64,000 bases of DNA, from the NCBI GenBank assembly GCA_019828595.1, contig JAHQRK010000013.1:248001-312000 (forward strand). The letters are read 5' to 3'. The DNA comes from Aphanomyces cochlioides. Lineage: Eukaryota; Oomycota; Saprolegniomycetes; Saprolegniales; Verrucalvaceae. The translations under genes and the position numbers were made by a program. Below are positions 23,205 through 34,547 of this stretch, one piece after another. The notes beneath the pieces were generated by a model, which was not told the DNA's origin, made no database searches, and worked only from the letters and a program-made list of their open reading frames with translations. Within the stretch, counting starts at the first letter, position 1; the number at the start of each line of letters is the position of its first letter.

Positions 23205-24575
23205 TGTCCTGTGCATCCGCTCAGCTTTCTCATTAGAGGCAGACGTGTCTCGTTCAGTGAGCTCTTGGCGGATGCCACGCTTGGATAGAAAAGTTCTGAA
23301 TCTCTCCGATAAATATCCCCCCACACGATCGCTGCGGAATACCTTGACTTTGACATTGAAAGCTGTTTCAAATTCGGCCAAGAATTCCATTGCTTTTGCC
23401 GCCTGCTCCGACTTTCTTTTCATCGGGTATGTCATGACAAATCCTGAGGCGTAGTCGATGTAGTTGACAAAGTATTTGTTTCCGTAGCGATCGCTTGGAG
23501 TGATTTTTCCAGCAACATCCGATGCGATGACAGATCCAATTTCATCTGTTGGGGACGATTCCGAAGAATCGACTCTTGGTTGTTTGGAACGAGTTTGCTT
23601 CCCAATTGCACAGTCCAAACATGGTGACTTCAGATCGTGCTCGACTCTCGATATTTCCATTTCATCGGGTAGAGAGTCTTGAGCCATTTTAATGATTGCT
23701 GGTTTGTTCAGGTGTCCCAACGCAATGTGCCAGTCTTGCAACGTTCGATGCGGCATTGAAACGAGGTAAGCATTGGCTAGAGAGTTTTGAATCGACTCAT
23801 CCCCCACGGTTGCCGTGCATTGTAGTGGCCAAAGATTGTTTTTCTTCCTTGCTGTCGTGACAATTTGATCTCCATGCGTTATTATCGCGTTGCCATTCGA
23901 GAAGTTCACGGCAAGCCCATTCTCATTCAGTGTGGCCACGGAGATCAAATTCGTATAATACAGTATGATGTAATGTCCTGTATCATTCAAATCTAGTCGG
24001 ACGGAGCCGACAAGTTCGGCATTGGCAATCTGGTTGTTTGCAACTCTGATTTGCAATGTGGACGGTTGTGCATTTTGAAGGAACATTGAGCTTGTAACCA
24101 AGTGGTGGCTACACCCCGAGTCCAAGATCCATTGTTGTATCTGTGGGTCAAGCTGGTTAGTGTGGTTTGCGTGTCCGACCACAAGATTTCCCGTTGCTTG
24201 ATAACTTCCGCTTGTCCATGACGGTTGCCACTCATCCTCAGCTATGACAAATCCTCCAAATCCACTTCTTGCTTGTGTTTGTGATTGAGGTCGCGAGGTA
24301 GCCAAGGTCGCTGATGGCGTCGGAACTTGATTTTGACTTGCGATGGCAGCTGATGCAATCCGTCGATTTTTAACTTCGATAACCAGCGGACATTGGGATG
24401 TGAAATGACCATCTTGACCACACGCAAAACAAGGACGCTTCGTCTGGTCTCGACCATTGTGTTTGCCGCTGCGACCACCTCCTCTGCCTCGTCCGCCATT
24501 CGGCTTGTTGTTGTTAAATCGGTTTCCACGTCCACCGTTGTTCGACGCTGTGCCGTTTCCTTCCGTAATTGACAC
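23205..24575 (-). pseudogene. Copia gag-pol, 5' part: zinc knuckle, protease, integrase N-half
   Basis: Order along the minus strand: CCHC zinc knuckle (CFACGQDGHFTSQCP), aspartic protease site (WILDSGCSHHLV), integrase HHCC zinc finger (WHIALGHL ... CLDCAIGK), and the integrase core starting VIASDVAGK with FRSDRVGGYLS, where the usual SDNGGEY reads SDRVGGY. The frame is cut at AERMHRT (23205), exactly where the second half at 30359 resumes with LLNATRTMV. The first Met in this frame overlaps the gag frame at a 1-nt frameshift near 24560. Confidence 0.85.
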
Positions 24576-26298
24576 CAGTTCCAGTCAGCTGGACCAGTGT
24601 CTCAACCGCCTTGTCCAGCTCTTTCGGGTTGTTCTTGTTATTCCTGTCCACACCAGCAATGAGGCAATTTTTGAATTCGGGGCAGGCGTATTTGGTAAAC
24701 ATTTCAAGTACCAACTTGTTTGGCGCACCGATTTGCTGCTGGATGTGTCTGAGATATTGCACGTGTTGATTCCAGGTATGCGCATGCCGCTTCTCTATTT
24801 TCATATTCGCCATTAGCTGGCCGGTGTCCAAGTGAGTGCAGTAAGCCTGCCGTAAGTGATGGACTAGATGATCGAAGGAGTATATTTCGCCTGAAGGAAA
24901 AGACGCTTTCCAGCTCTTTTCTTGAGTCAAGACAAACGATCGCGCATCATCATCCAGCGACTTCTTCAATGCCATGTATTTGTGATCCTCCGTCCAAGTG
25001 GTTTGGTTTGAGGCGGACTCCATCTGGATTTCGTCGTAAAATCGTTCAAGCCAAGTATCAAAGTCCGCGCCCAAGCCTTGGTACGCTTCTTTGGCGCTGA
25101 ACTTGTCCATTTTGAACTTGGTTAGATTTGGAGGTTTGATTGTTTGATGATCTGAAGTATTCGATGGGGTGAAAGGCATGTTTGTAGAAAATGTTGGTTC
25201 TGGAATTGGCGCTGCCTGAGGGCTAGAGAAGGTTGATCTCGAGAATTCAACCTCCTGAGCTCGTTTTTCTGCCGCGATACGTGCTTGATGGTGCGTCTCA
25301 ATCTCCAGTCTCGTTCTTTGAATCTCAGCCTCTCGAGCACGAATAATCTCGGCGTCCATCGCCATTTGAGTCTTGAGGCGTTGAATTTCGAGCATGTGTC
25401 TCTCATTTTCAGACATCGCTGCTGTAGCTCTAACTTCGGCTTCATGAGTTCGAGCATCTGACGATGATCGCTCTCTTTGACGTGTCAATTCGATAGTGTC
25501 TCGTTCTGCAGCGGTTCGGGGGAGTCGTTGTTCAACTTCGTCAGCACGTTGGTGCTCGATATCGGCCGATAATTTTGCCGCAATTTCTTAAGCTCTAGAC
25601 CTCGCCTCTAGATCTGCAAGCGCTTATTGATAACCTTCATGTATTCTTCGAACTTCGTCGGCCTGTAATTGCTGCTGCTGGGCGAATTGTTGTTGCATGA
25701 CCTGAAGCTGTTGGTTCACTTGCTGCTGGATAAGATATTCGGCTGCTGGGCTTGCAAAGCTGTGTTGTGACGTTGATGGTGATGAACTTGCAGCAAATTG
25801 GCGCTCGCTGAAGACAATTCTTTCAGTTCCGATCGGTGTAGTTGGTTGGGACGGTGACTTTGATTCTTCCATTACTCGAATGGGCAAACGTTGAGGAGAT
25901 CGATGAGTCGGTGATGTTCTTCGCTTCCCGGATGATGGATTTACTGGCTCGCTTGTGTCGATTTCTTGCACAAGCTCCCGCAAGCGGTTCCTTTCACTCG
26001 CTCTGCGCTGTCTGGTTTGAGCGCTTTCCAAGGCTTCATGCGTTGAGCCTTGAGTGTGAGTTCTGTCCTTTGAACTCGTGGTGATCTCCATGCACCGGTG
26101 GGCTGAAAACAAAGTGAGTGGTTTCCAACCAAAGATCCTTTGTAGGGCCTTCTCTGCGTAGGGGTTACGAAACTGCCAACACACTGTGGGCGGCTCCCTC
26201 TCGCTACCTGTGATTCTGGTCGACTTCGACAAGACAGGATTTTCCTGATCTTGAACGCTGTTGTAAAGGCTTTCGCTGAGCTCGTTCCTTGGGCTCAT
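24514..26298 (-). pseudogene. Copia gag, with two in-frame stops
   Basis: Begins MSPRNELSES directly inside the LTR. A Gln-rich coiled region (QQQVNQQLQVMQQQFAQQQQ) is interrupted by TAA at 25624 and TAA near 25588, then continues as a long Arg/Glu coiled coil and a capsid-like domain (DTWLERFYDEIQME, YMALKKSLDDDARSF). Both stops could derive from CAA by C-to-T change. A 1-nt frameshift near 24560 separates gag from the zinc knuckle frame. Confidence 0.75.
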
Positions 26299-26302
26299 TA
26301 CC

Positions 26303-26421
26303 TGTAAGAAACCGGCACCTCAAGCCTTTGGTGCGGCGACAACTGAACACAGGCTAGCTAAATCCAGAATGCATTATCGAACCGTTATATCCTATGGGGG
26401 TTTCATGTTGCAGTTCTAACA
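26303..26421 (-). repeat. Copia LTR (119 bp), 5' LTR
   Basis: On the minus strand it starts TGTTAGAACTGC and ends TTTCTTACA, a TG..CA LTR, the same length as the copy at 32541-32659. The five bases outside it read CTTCT in element orientation; those outside the other LTR read CTTTT. Confidence 0.9.
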
Positions 26422-26659
26422 AGAAGGTCAAGGTATGTAAAGAGTCATTACGCACAGTGTGCCTGAGATTTCACCATGAATTCCTTTTATACTTAGAGGC
26501 TGGTCGGACAACGTTCCTGTTTTTATTTGTTCCTGTTTACTTGGCAATTACCCTTTTTGATTGGTTCGTCTTTCAGCACTTACTATCCGGACCATGTTTT
26601 TGTTTGGTTTTCTCTTTTCGGGGAGCGAGCGTTCACGAAAGGAAAAATTCCATCCATGT

Positions 26660-27597
26660 ATGTCCGTTTTGACTGGTTCAGCGATGAACGAAGGCTCCTC
26701 AAACATCACGTCTGACATCGCCCAACCTCAGGAAAGAAGTCTTTCAGGTAGTGCTTTGAGTTGACGTGTGAAAATAAGTCGCGGGATAGATCAACCTCAG
26801 AAACGCAGCCTTGTGCAGGCTGACTCCTTGCAAACAACGGACGCTCCTCGAGCCAAGAAGCCACGGGGAAGACCGAAGAAAGACCTATCCTTGCCCTCGG
26901 CAGTCTGGGACGACGAGATCTTGTTCAAGCTGAGATACAAATCAGAACTGACGTCACGTTTTGAGTCAAAGAATAGCTATGACAAGAAGATGGCTTACAT
27001 TCTCTTGGCGTCTGAAATGACGATTGCGCTGAAACGCTCATTTGACTCGAAGCAGGTGCAAGACAAGGTGGTACTAGGATGAAAATATATTAACATCACA
27101 GATGTCTAGTTAAGTAAGATGAAAGCAGACTGGGCTATGTCGAATCCGAGCTTACCAGCGCAAACAGGAAATGATGCAAAGGGCATTCAACCAGCTTACT
27201 TTGACATCATGATGGAGTATTGGTCGGACAAGAAAGGATATCAACGAGAGCCTCTCTTCTCCACTGATGATCCTAACGATGATGATGACAACAGCTCTCA
27301 TGGTAGTGACTCAGCTTCAAGTGACTCCGAGCAGGAGCTTTCTCAGAGCAAGCGTCGTCGAGTTAAGAATACAATGAAAAACCTCAAGAGAAGAAACAAC
27401 GCTCACAAGCCGAAGCAATCGAATCCGGCTATGCAGCTGTCAAGGATGGCCTGATTGCAATGGCAGGAGCGATTGCCACCCCTTCCCAGCCACCATCGTC
27501 CTCATTTGACTCTGTCCTTGAAATCCTTCAAACTCAGTCCAATCAACTTGGTCAGCTCATAGCCCTTTTGTCTAAAAAGGACAATTCTCAATCTTAA
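26660..27597 (+). pseudogene. Harbinger Myb-like partner gene, frameshifted
   Basis: The start MSVLTGSAMNEGSSN is joined by a 42-nt intron (near 26748-26789) to a basic region (AKKPRGRPKKDL) and a Myb/SANT-like block (AVWDDEILFKLRYKSELTSRF). A second intron begins near 27070 (VQDK/LSKMKADW). The acidic Ser/Asp linker is followed near 27365 by a 1-nt frameshift, then a C-terminal frame (QAEAIESGYAAVKDGLIAM) ending TAA at 27597. The transposase of the same element lies convergent at 27645-28749. Confidence 0.6.
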
Positions 27598-27644
27598 TGA
27601 ATACAGTCGTCAATTGTGGTAAATCAATTTAGCAAGGCTAAGTC

Positions 27645-28749
27645 GTTTGGCTACAGCTACTGCACGTAGAAATCGAGTTGGTTCCACAGATGAATTGTCG
27701 TTGTCGATCAGCTGCACGTAGTCTGTTCTCGACTGTCCTTGAAAGGGACTTTTCATTCATGACTGACTTGAGGATTCGAAACCGTTCCTTCAGCCTCCCA
27801 AACAAGCACAAACACAACCACCATTCTAGTAGACGACAGCTTGTAGGTGAACCTTTTTTGCAGTTTGTTCAATCGACCGCCTTCCTCGTGAGGGAGAAAG
27901 GGGGTTATAAGCCAGGGAAAGAGAGCATAGCCAGAGTCACCGATTATGTAGCAACCCAAGGGCATATTATTGCGAATTGTTCGTCCAAAGAGAGATGCCT
28001 TCCAAGTCTTCTTGTCTGAGTACGAGCCTGGTCGGATATCAATTGATATAAAACGTTGATGAGCATCGACAACGCCTTGCAGGTTTAATGATGGATCCCC
28101 ATTGCGATTGTAGAACCCGTCATAATCTTTAGGTCTTTGAATATCGATGAGAGTGCCATCGACTGCTCCAACAACGCCACGCATCCCTTGTTTCGACACA
28201 AATCCAGCCTCTAAGTCTGCCCATGATTCGTTCGACGTCGGCAAATGTATCCATTGTCTTGCCATCTTGACAAGAACACCCGTGAGCAATGATACTATCT
28301 CAATACACCATGACTTAGCAACCCCAAATGCAGCTGCAGTCTCTCGGTAGCCACCTTGGGAGCCCAAAAAGTAGAGGAGCACGGCCACCCTTTTCTCAAA
28401 TGAATGCCTTTGAGGTCGAAATGTTTGATGGAGCATGCTTGATCTCATTAGCTCAACCAGTTTCGTGAATGTAGCCTGGCTGCATCGTAAATTGTCCAAG
28501 AACCATTTATCGAACTGAGTGTTGTCAAGCATGTAGTCAAAGTTAATTTGAGTGACCGTCAAAACATTGTACTTGTCGCTTCTGGTAGTGTTTACTTAGG
28601 CAACCATAGCAACACACATTGCGGCTAACGCAGTCACAACTGAGGAAACCACAAGTCGAATGTCCACCATCAAGCTTGGGTGCACGTTCACCGACCAGAA
28701 AGAGAATTTTCTTTTTTCGTGGTCCGGATATGGCTGGTCGATATTTCAT
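27645..28749 (-). pseudogene. Harbinger (HARBI1/DDE_4) transposase, C-terminus broken
   Basis: Start MKYRPAISGPRKKK; an inferred 40-nt intron near 28560-28605 leads to NFDYMLDNTQFDKWF. HTH region (SQGGYRETAAAFGVAKSW), then catalytic GVVGAVDGTLIDIQRP and PGSYSDKKTW. The expected third block (MVVE..FGRLKERFR) is scrambled: the frame reads MVVVFVLVWEAEG and the correct FGRLKERFRIL appears one frame over. The catalytic Glu is therefore lost and the copy is dead unless an unseen intron repairs it. Confidence 0.75.
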
Positions 28750-30120
28750 TTACAGGAATGAATGATTTCTATGACGTTGTGCGACCAGCTTCTTATGACT
28801 TGTTGTCAGAAAACGTAAATCGGTGGATTTACACAAGATTATCGTCCAATTAGAGTGCAATGAGTTGGATGATGTGTTGAGATTGGGCAGAAATAGTTAA
28901 TTTGGAAAGGCACCAGCCCGATCACTACATGAAGTCTAGCCAAACTTTCTGCACGCAGCTTGCAGCGCAGTGCTTCTCTGGATCTGATTGATGGAACGAA
29001 CCAGAGAAGTACGCATATAAGGTAAGCGGCTTTTGATTCCGCTAAAGGAACAATGTATTGATTGCTAGTAGAACGGAAGCGCACACTGGCGATTCAACTC
29101 CTGTTTGGAGATGTGTGGCGTATCCAAACATGTAATGTAATTAAAAAACACAAGCAGCACAAACTAAAAATATGTCCTTCCATAATCTACATGCACGACA
29201 CATCTCTGGAACTGAAAGAAAATGGTCAAGCTCTGAAGTTAAAGATGGCACAACGTTCACCAGTCGATAAGTTTAATGTTGTCCCATCTTTAGCCTCAGA
29301 GCTCGGCCGAAGGAAGTTGCCGTGCTGGTCAAGACTAACCACATTTACCTTTTCACTATTCGATGCATAACTTATTGAAATTGTAAATCATTTGATTTAC
29401 TCGAGAGTATAATTTCCTCTATATGATTTACAAAATCTTGATTATGAACAATGAACGATGCATGAAAAGGCGCAATGCAATTCGATGACATTCCGTCATG
29501 TTGTCAGCCGCAAGCAAAGCTCAAATGTCATGAAGGCACATTTCACATACTGCCAACGAGAAGCGCGCGGTCACCAGTTGAGCGAGGAGGCGCTTGAAAA
29601 TCTTGAGATCACTCAAATGAGAGACCTTTGATCTTACGATTTGAAGAAGAGTTTCTGCATAAACACATTTAAAAATGTTGTCGTGAATGATCCTCGTCAT
29701 TGAGTTGTGCTTCCCAACCATCTTGGTGATCGGACATCAACTTCTATTTCTCGAGCATTTCTGCTGCAGCATCGTCGCCACCAGTGGCACTTCGAAGCAA
29801 CTTTTCACGCTTCAGTGGACGAGGCGAATCCATCACGCGTGGGTCCACTTCTCTCCTTCAATGCTTCTTTCATGGTCTTGAATCCATGCGCTGGGCACAT
29901 GAGCACCATTCTGGCGACTTTGTCGTCTAACCACAAGAAATATTAGCAGTCGTTCAGGTTGGTGAGCAAAGCCACAGGGGCACAACGCCCCTCACTTTTC
30001 AAATCCGCGACAGCCAACACCTGCCATTGTTCATTGGCTTGTTTGTGAAAAATCTGCGTCGGCAAGTTCACGGTATCAAGGAAGCTTCAAATCATAAAAT
30101 CACTCCGAGTAAATCAATTA
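28750..30120. other. Gene-poor stretch inside the inverted segment
   Basis: Only short ORFs on both strands, none with a recognised domain. A minus-strand piece near 29800-29890 (AHGFKTMKEALKERSGP) looks coding-like but is isolated. In the pre-inversion order this DNA lies between the mariner 5' end and the Harbinger remnant. Confidence 0.4.
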
Positions 30121-30358
30121 CTACTCCGGTCCAATAAACTTGCTACGGTTGTGTTTCGATTGGCGGGATTTTTCTAATAGATCTCGTTTGAGGTTTCCAA
30201 TTGGCTCATTAGATAGTACAAGTTCTCAGCTTTGATTGGCTCTACTTTGCGCGCGCAAACTCACATTCAATCACGAGTTATGAGCCGCCAAACACGCGAC
30301 ACTGGATAGCTAAGAGTAATTAACTTTCGCTACGAAGTCATTCTTTCTTTTCATACCA
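30121..30358 (+). mobile_element. Displaced 5' end of the Tc1/mariner element
   Basis: TA at 30119-30120, then the terminal repeat CTACTCCGGTCCAATAAAC, then ~220 bp of non-coding sequence that stops exactly where Copia sequence resumes (30358/30359). Joined to the minus strand at 23204 it supplies the missing 5' end of the transposase element. Confidence 0.75.
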
Positions 30359-32546
30359 TTGCTGAATGCAACTCGAACAATGGTATTGGCGTGTGACCTA
30401 CCTCCAAAGTTCTGGTCATATGCACTTGGCTATGCGACTTACCTTCGAAATCGTGTCCCCAGGCAAATGCAGAACTGAAGTCACCTTTGGCAATCCTGAC
30501 AGGTAAACAACCCAGCTTGTCACACGCATTGCCTTTTGGCTCTACTTGTACTGTCCGAATCGAGCCAAGAACAAAGGGAATGGAGAGACGTGCAGAAGTT
30601 GGTCGAATCCTTGGAGTAAATTCTCGTACAAAAGCATATGACGTCTGGGTGGCTCGGCTGGGAAAGGTTATCGTCACCAAAGATGTCCAAAATATCGGCC
30701 GACCACGGAAACGCATAGTCTCTGATGAAGACGAGTCTACCCTAATGGAAATGGACCACCACAACTTGGACGACGAAATGTTAAAGCGCTTGGAAGAATT
30801 GAAAGTGACCCGTCAACGAGAGAATACGATCAAATTAGAAGCCGTCAAAGCCAATCACGAAAAATCCGCACCGAAACCACGTCGTTCGGACCGCATTCAC
30901 GCTATGCAATTAGCTAAAGGCGGTCATGTCGCGTTGGTTGTTACCTATGTCGAGCCAAAGTCGCCAGTCGAGGCCCTGAGTGGACCCGACGCCGATAAGT
31001 GGCGTGGCGCAATGCAACTCGAAGTCGAAAACCTCATCGGAAATGGCACATGGGAACTTGTTGATCGTCCTAGCAACACGAATATTGTCTCAAACAAGTG
31101 GGTCTTCAAAGTCAAGTACGACTCTGAAGGTGAAGTCGAGAAATTCAAGGCTAGATTGGTTGCAAGAGGTTTTTCACAACGTTATGGGGTCGTTACAGTG
31201 AGACCTACTCGCCTGTGATTAAGCAGCAATCTGTCAGACTTCTGTTGGCTCTTGGTGTCCATTTCGATGTTCCATTGATCCACATGGACGTCCCACAAGC
31301 CTATGTCAAGGCTGGATTAGATACCGACATTTACATGGAAATACCTGCGATGGTTCCTGGTGACCCGAAGACTCAAGCACTACGGTTGTTGAAGTCCCTT
31401 TATGGCTTGAAACAGTCAGGACGCATGTGGCATGAAGACATTGACTCGACACTATTGGAACTTGGAATGCATAAGAGCAAGCTTGACCCATGCCTATATT
31501 ATTGTTGGACAGAGATTGGAATTACCCTCATTGGATTGTACGTTGATGATGTAATGGCTATATCCCAAGACGACGAATTCTTCGACAGCATTACAAAGGA
31601 GCTCGAGACCAAATATCAAATCAAAACACTAGGTGCGGTCAAACGAATACTTGGCATCAACGTTCACCAAAAGGGTGGTGTATTATTTCTTGAACAGACC
31701 TCACTCATTGACGAGTTCTTGACGAAACACAATATGGCCGACTGTCATCCCCAGGGTAGTCCACTTGCTCTTGACCATCATATGACAGAAGACGGCGAGC
31801 CTACCACGATGTCTCAAACGTCCATGCGCGAAATTGTTGGTTCATTACAGTGGTTGGCTGGATGTACTCGCCCTAATATTGCATTTGCCACAAGTCTACT
31901 ATCAAGGTATTTGAACAAGCCAAACATACATCATGAGCATGGATTGAAAAGAATTCTCCGCTATCTACAAGGTACAAAACATTACGGCCTCGAAATTAAG
32001 CCAACCGTGCCAAATGAGATGCATGTATTCACTGATGCGGACTGGGCTGGCGACAAATCAAATCGTCGGTCTACCACTGGCTGCATTGTCGAAATATATG
32101 GCGCCATTGTCCACTGGTTCTCGAAACAGCAAGCCACAGTGGCTTTAAGTACCATGGAGGCAGAATACATCGCAGCTTGTGTTGGAACTCAAGAGGCACT
32201 TTGGATCAAACAATTGATGGCTGAGATTGGATTAGAATCGTCCAAAACACCAGCTTATCTATGGTGGGATAACCAGTCGGCAATCAAAACGATGTCTAAT
32301 GACGTATCATCGACTCGAACAAAGCATATGGATATCAAGTACCATTTTGTAAGGGATGAAGTCAAGCGTGGAGCAACAATCATCGGATATTGCGCCACTG
32401 ATGAGATGCCCGCAGATGGTCTAACCAAAGCTTTGTCAGTCGATCGCTTCGAGGCAGTCAGAAAGATGCTGCATGTTGTGTCAAGAGAAGACAGCTTGGC
32501 GATGACTGCGTTAGCCATGGAAATTCACGTTGAGGGGGCGTGTTAG
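30359..32546 (+). pseudogene. Copia pol, 3' part: integrase C-half, reverse transcriptase, RNase H
   Basis: Starts mid-integrase (LLNATRTMVLACDLPPKFW), shows a 1-nt shift near 30470, then the integrase C-terminal and linker region. Reverse transcriptase begins near 31000 (WRGAMQLEVENL, ARLVARGFSQRYGV); one base is missing near 31187. The RT core follows: PLIHMDVPQAYVKAGL, SLYGLKQSGRMW and LYVDDVMAIS with the catalytic DD. RNase H (VFTDADWAGDKSNRRS, LSTMEAEYIA) runs to the end. The polypurine tract TTGAGGGGGCG abuts the 3' LTR. Confidence 0.88.
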
Positions 32547-32659
32547 AACTGCAACATGAAACCCCCATAGGATATAACGGTTCGATAATGCATTCTGGAT
32601 TTAGCGAGCCTGTGTTCAGTTGTCGCCGCACCAAAGGCTTGAGGTGCCGGTTTCTTACA
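32541..32659 (+). repeat. Copia LTR (119 bp), 3' LTR
   Basis: TGTTAGAACTGC...TTTCTTACA, preceded by a polypurine tract. It matches the inverted LTR at 26303-26421 base for base over most of its length. Confidence 0.9.
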
Positions 32660-33236
32660 CTTTTCGCTCTGAGCTCCATTTTCTTGTGGTTGCATAAGCA
32701 TTCACGAATGCGCAATGGTTTTGTCAATTTGATATACTGTGCACAATCCTCGATACCGAATGGGCATTGTCCATGTCTTCAATCGATTTGAATTTCCAGC
32801 TAAAAGATCAATATATATAGTCAATACTGAACTTCATATATTTTCCTTGAATAAAATATCAATTTTCATATTGTTGATTTGATACGAATTTCCAGACCCC
32901 GTTCAATCGAATCACGCCAGCGGATCGATTCAACAATCGACGCCATTGGCTAATAAATATTTTGAGCGATTTTGATTGGCTGCATAAAATTTGAGAGAAA
33001 GTACTGTGAAAGCACAGTTCTAATTTTCATTCATCCAATGTATTGGCGCGATTGGAGATTGATACAAAAACCAATCCAAATTGGGAAATTTATAGCGAAT
33101 CCACAATATTTTGGATATTTTTTGATATATTTGGATGAGATTTTGATATTCATATTAAACATTTGGTTCCGAGGCTTTGACTCATGATAGGATCCTTCTG
33201 TGATTGGCTCATTTCTAGCCAATCAGAATTAAGTAT
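32660..33236. other. Intergenic; contains one copy of a dispersed 242-bp repeat
   Basis: AT-rich. Positions 32867-33108 recur inverted at 63648-63890. Just upstream of the next gene, GATTGGCTC and GCCAATCAG form an inverted CCAAT pair (33200-33226). Confidence 0.6.
32867..33108 (+). repeat. Dispersed repeat, copy A (242 bp)
   Basis: Nearly identical, in reverse orientation, to 63648-63890. It contains two CCAAT motifs and a short GTACTGTGAAAGCACAGT inverted repeat, and has no coding capacity. Confidence 0.8.
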
Positions 33237-34547
33237 TTGATTTCAAGAAGATCTTTGGGGGCATTTGTGTTTTGGCACTGTCGCGACGACATCTCGAATC
33301 CTTCCGTGGACTTCCTTGCCGAAATGACCGCCGATTACTCGACACTTTCAGTCCACGCTGGATTCCAAGGCGGAGATCCTGCTTTCCGCGCTCGCGCCGT
33401 ACCGATTGCAACGTCTACGGCGTATTTTGAAGACCCAGAAACGCACGCCCAGCTCAATCCAACCGTACATGTGCTTGAAGAACGCATTACAGCACTTACC
33501 GGCGGCATTTCTACCGTCGCGGTGAGCTCTGGTGTGTCAGCGATTAGTCTCGCGTTGTTTACAATTACCCAAGCGGGAGACAACTTCGTCTCGGCGTCGA
33601 CTTTGTATGGTGGCACGTACAATCAATTCGCGATTGGCTTTGAACGATTGGATATCCACGTCAAGTTTGCCAAAGGCGCTGACTCAGCTTCGATTGAAAG
33701 CCTTATCGATGAAAAGACCAAAGCTATTTACGTTGAATCGATTTGCAACCCTGGGCTTGGTGTCCCCGACCTAGCGGCCATTTCAAACGTTGCAAAAGCT
33801 GCGGCAATTCCGTTGATTGTCGACAATACCTTTGGTGCATGCAGCTACTTGATTGATCCAATTAAATTGGGAGCGGATATCGTTGTCCAGAGCGCGACCA
33901 AGTGGATTGGTGGCCATGGCGTTGCTATCGGTGGTGTCGTGACTGATGCTGGTCGGCTGGATTGGTCTGCTGGTGGTAAATTTCCACTGCTTGAGTCCTA
34001 CTGGGCCAAGTACGGTCGACTGGCATTTGCGACGCGATTGCGATTGGAAGTTGCTCCTCAATTTGGAACGGACTTGAGCGCGTTCAATGCATTTTTACTC
34101 TTGCATGGCTTGGAAACAATTAGTCTCCGTGTCGACAGACAATGTTCCAATGCATTGGCGCTTGCTCTGTGGCTTCAAAAGCACCCAAATGTCTCCTGGG
34201 TGGTCTATCCCGGCTTGCCTGATCATCCCGAGCACGAAAACGCTCGCAAGTTTATGCACTGTGGCAAATACGGCTCAATATTGGCATTTGGCGTCAGAGG
34301 TGGCCGTGAAGCTGCAAAGAACGTTGTGAATACTGTCAAATTATGCAGTCATATGACCAGCGTGGGCGATAACAAGACCTTGGTGACACAACCTGCGACT
34401 ACAACCCATCATCAGTTGAGTGAAGAAGCGCAGCTTCGAGCAGGCGTCACCCCAGACATGATTCGAGTCTCTGTGGGCATTGAAAACATCTTGGACATCC
34501 AAGCTGATCTAGATCGAGCCATGAGCGCCCCTATTCCACCACCTTAG
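33237..34547 (+). CDS. O-acetylhomoserine sulfhydrylase-like PLP enzyme with a conserved segment missing
   Basis: An intronless ORF. The conserved protein starts at the ATG at 33324 (MTADYSTLSVHAGFQGG); the 29 residues upstream are optional. Features of the Cys/Met-metabolism PLP family (MetY/OAH sulfhydrylase): SSGVSAISLALF, ASTLYGGTYNQF (PLP stacking), IPLIVDNTFG with the Asp, QSATKWIGGHG with the Schiff-base Lys, and MIRVSVGIEN. In the family the segment before NPT reads roughly E-x-G-N-I-Y-S/T-R-I-M-NPT; here DPETHAQL runs straight into NPTVHVLEERI, so about 14 residues including the phosphate-binding Tyr and Arg are absent in frame. The enzyme would normally make homocysteine from O-acetylhomoserine and sulfide; activity of this copy is doubtful. 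Confidence 0.9.
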   Translation: MISRRSLGAFVFWHCRDDISNPSVDFLAEMTADYSTLSVHAGFQGGDPAFRARAVPIATSTAYFEDPETHAQLNPTVHVLEERITALTGGISTVAVSSGVSAISLALFTITQAGDNFVSASTLYGGTYNQFAIGFERLDIHVKFAKGADSASIESLIDEKTKAIYVESICNPGLGVPDLAAISNVAKAAAIPLIVDNTFGACSYLIDPIKLGADIVVQSATKWIGGHGVAIGGVVTDAGRLDWSAGGKFPLLESYWAKYGRLAFATRLRLEVAPQFGTDLSAFNAFLLLHGLETISLRVDRQCSNALALALWLQKHPNVSWVVYPGLPDHPEHENARKFMHCGKYGSILAFGVRGGREAAKNVVNTVKLCSHMTSVGDNKTLVTQPATTTHHQLSEEAQLRAGVTPDMIRVSVGIENILDIQADLDRAMSAPIPPP

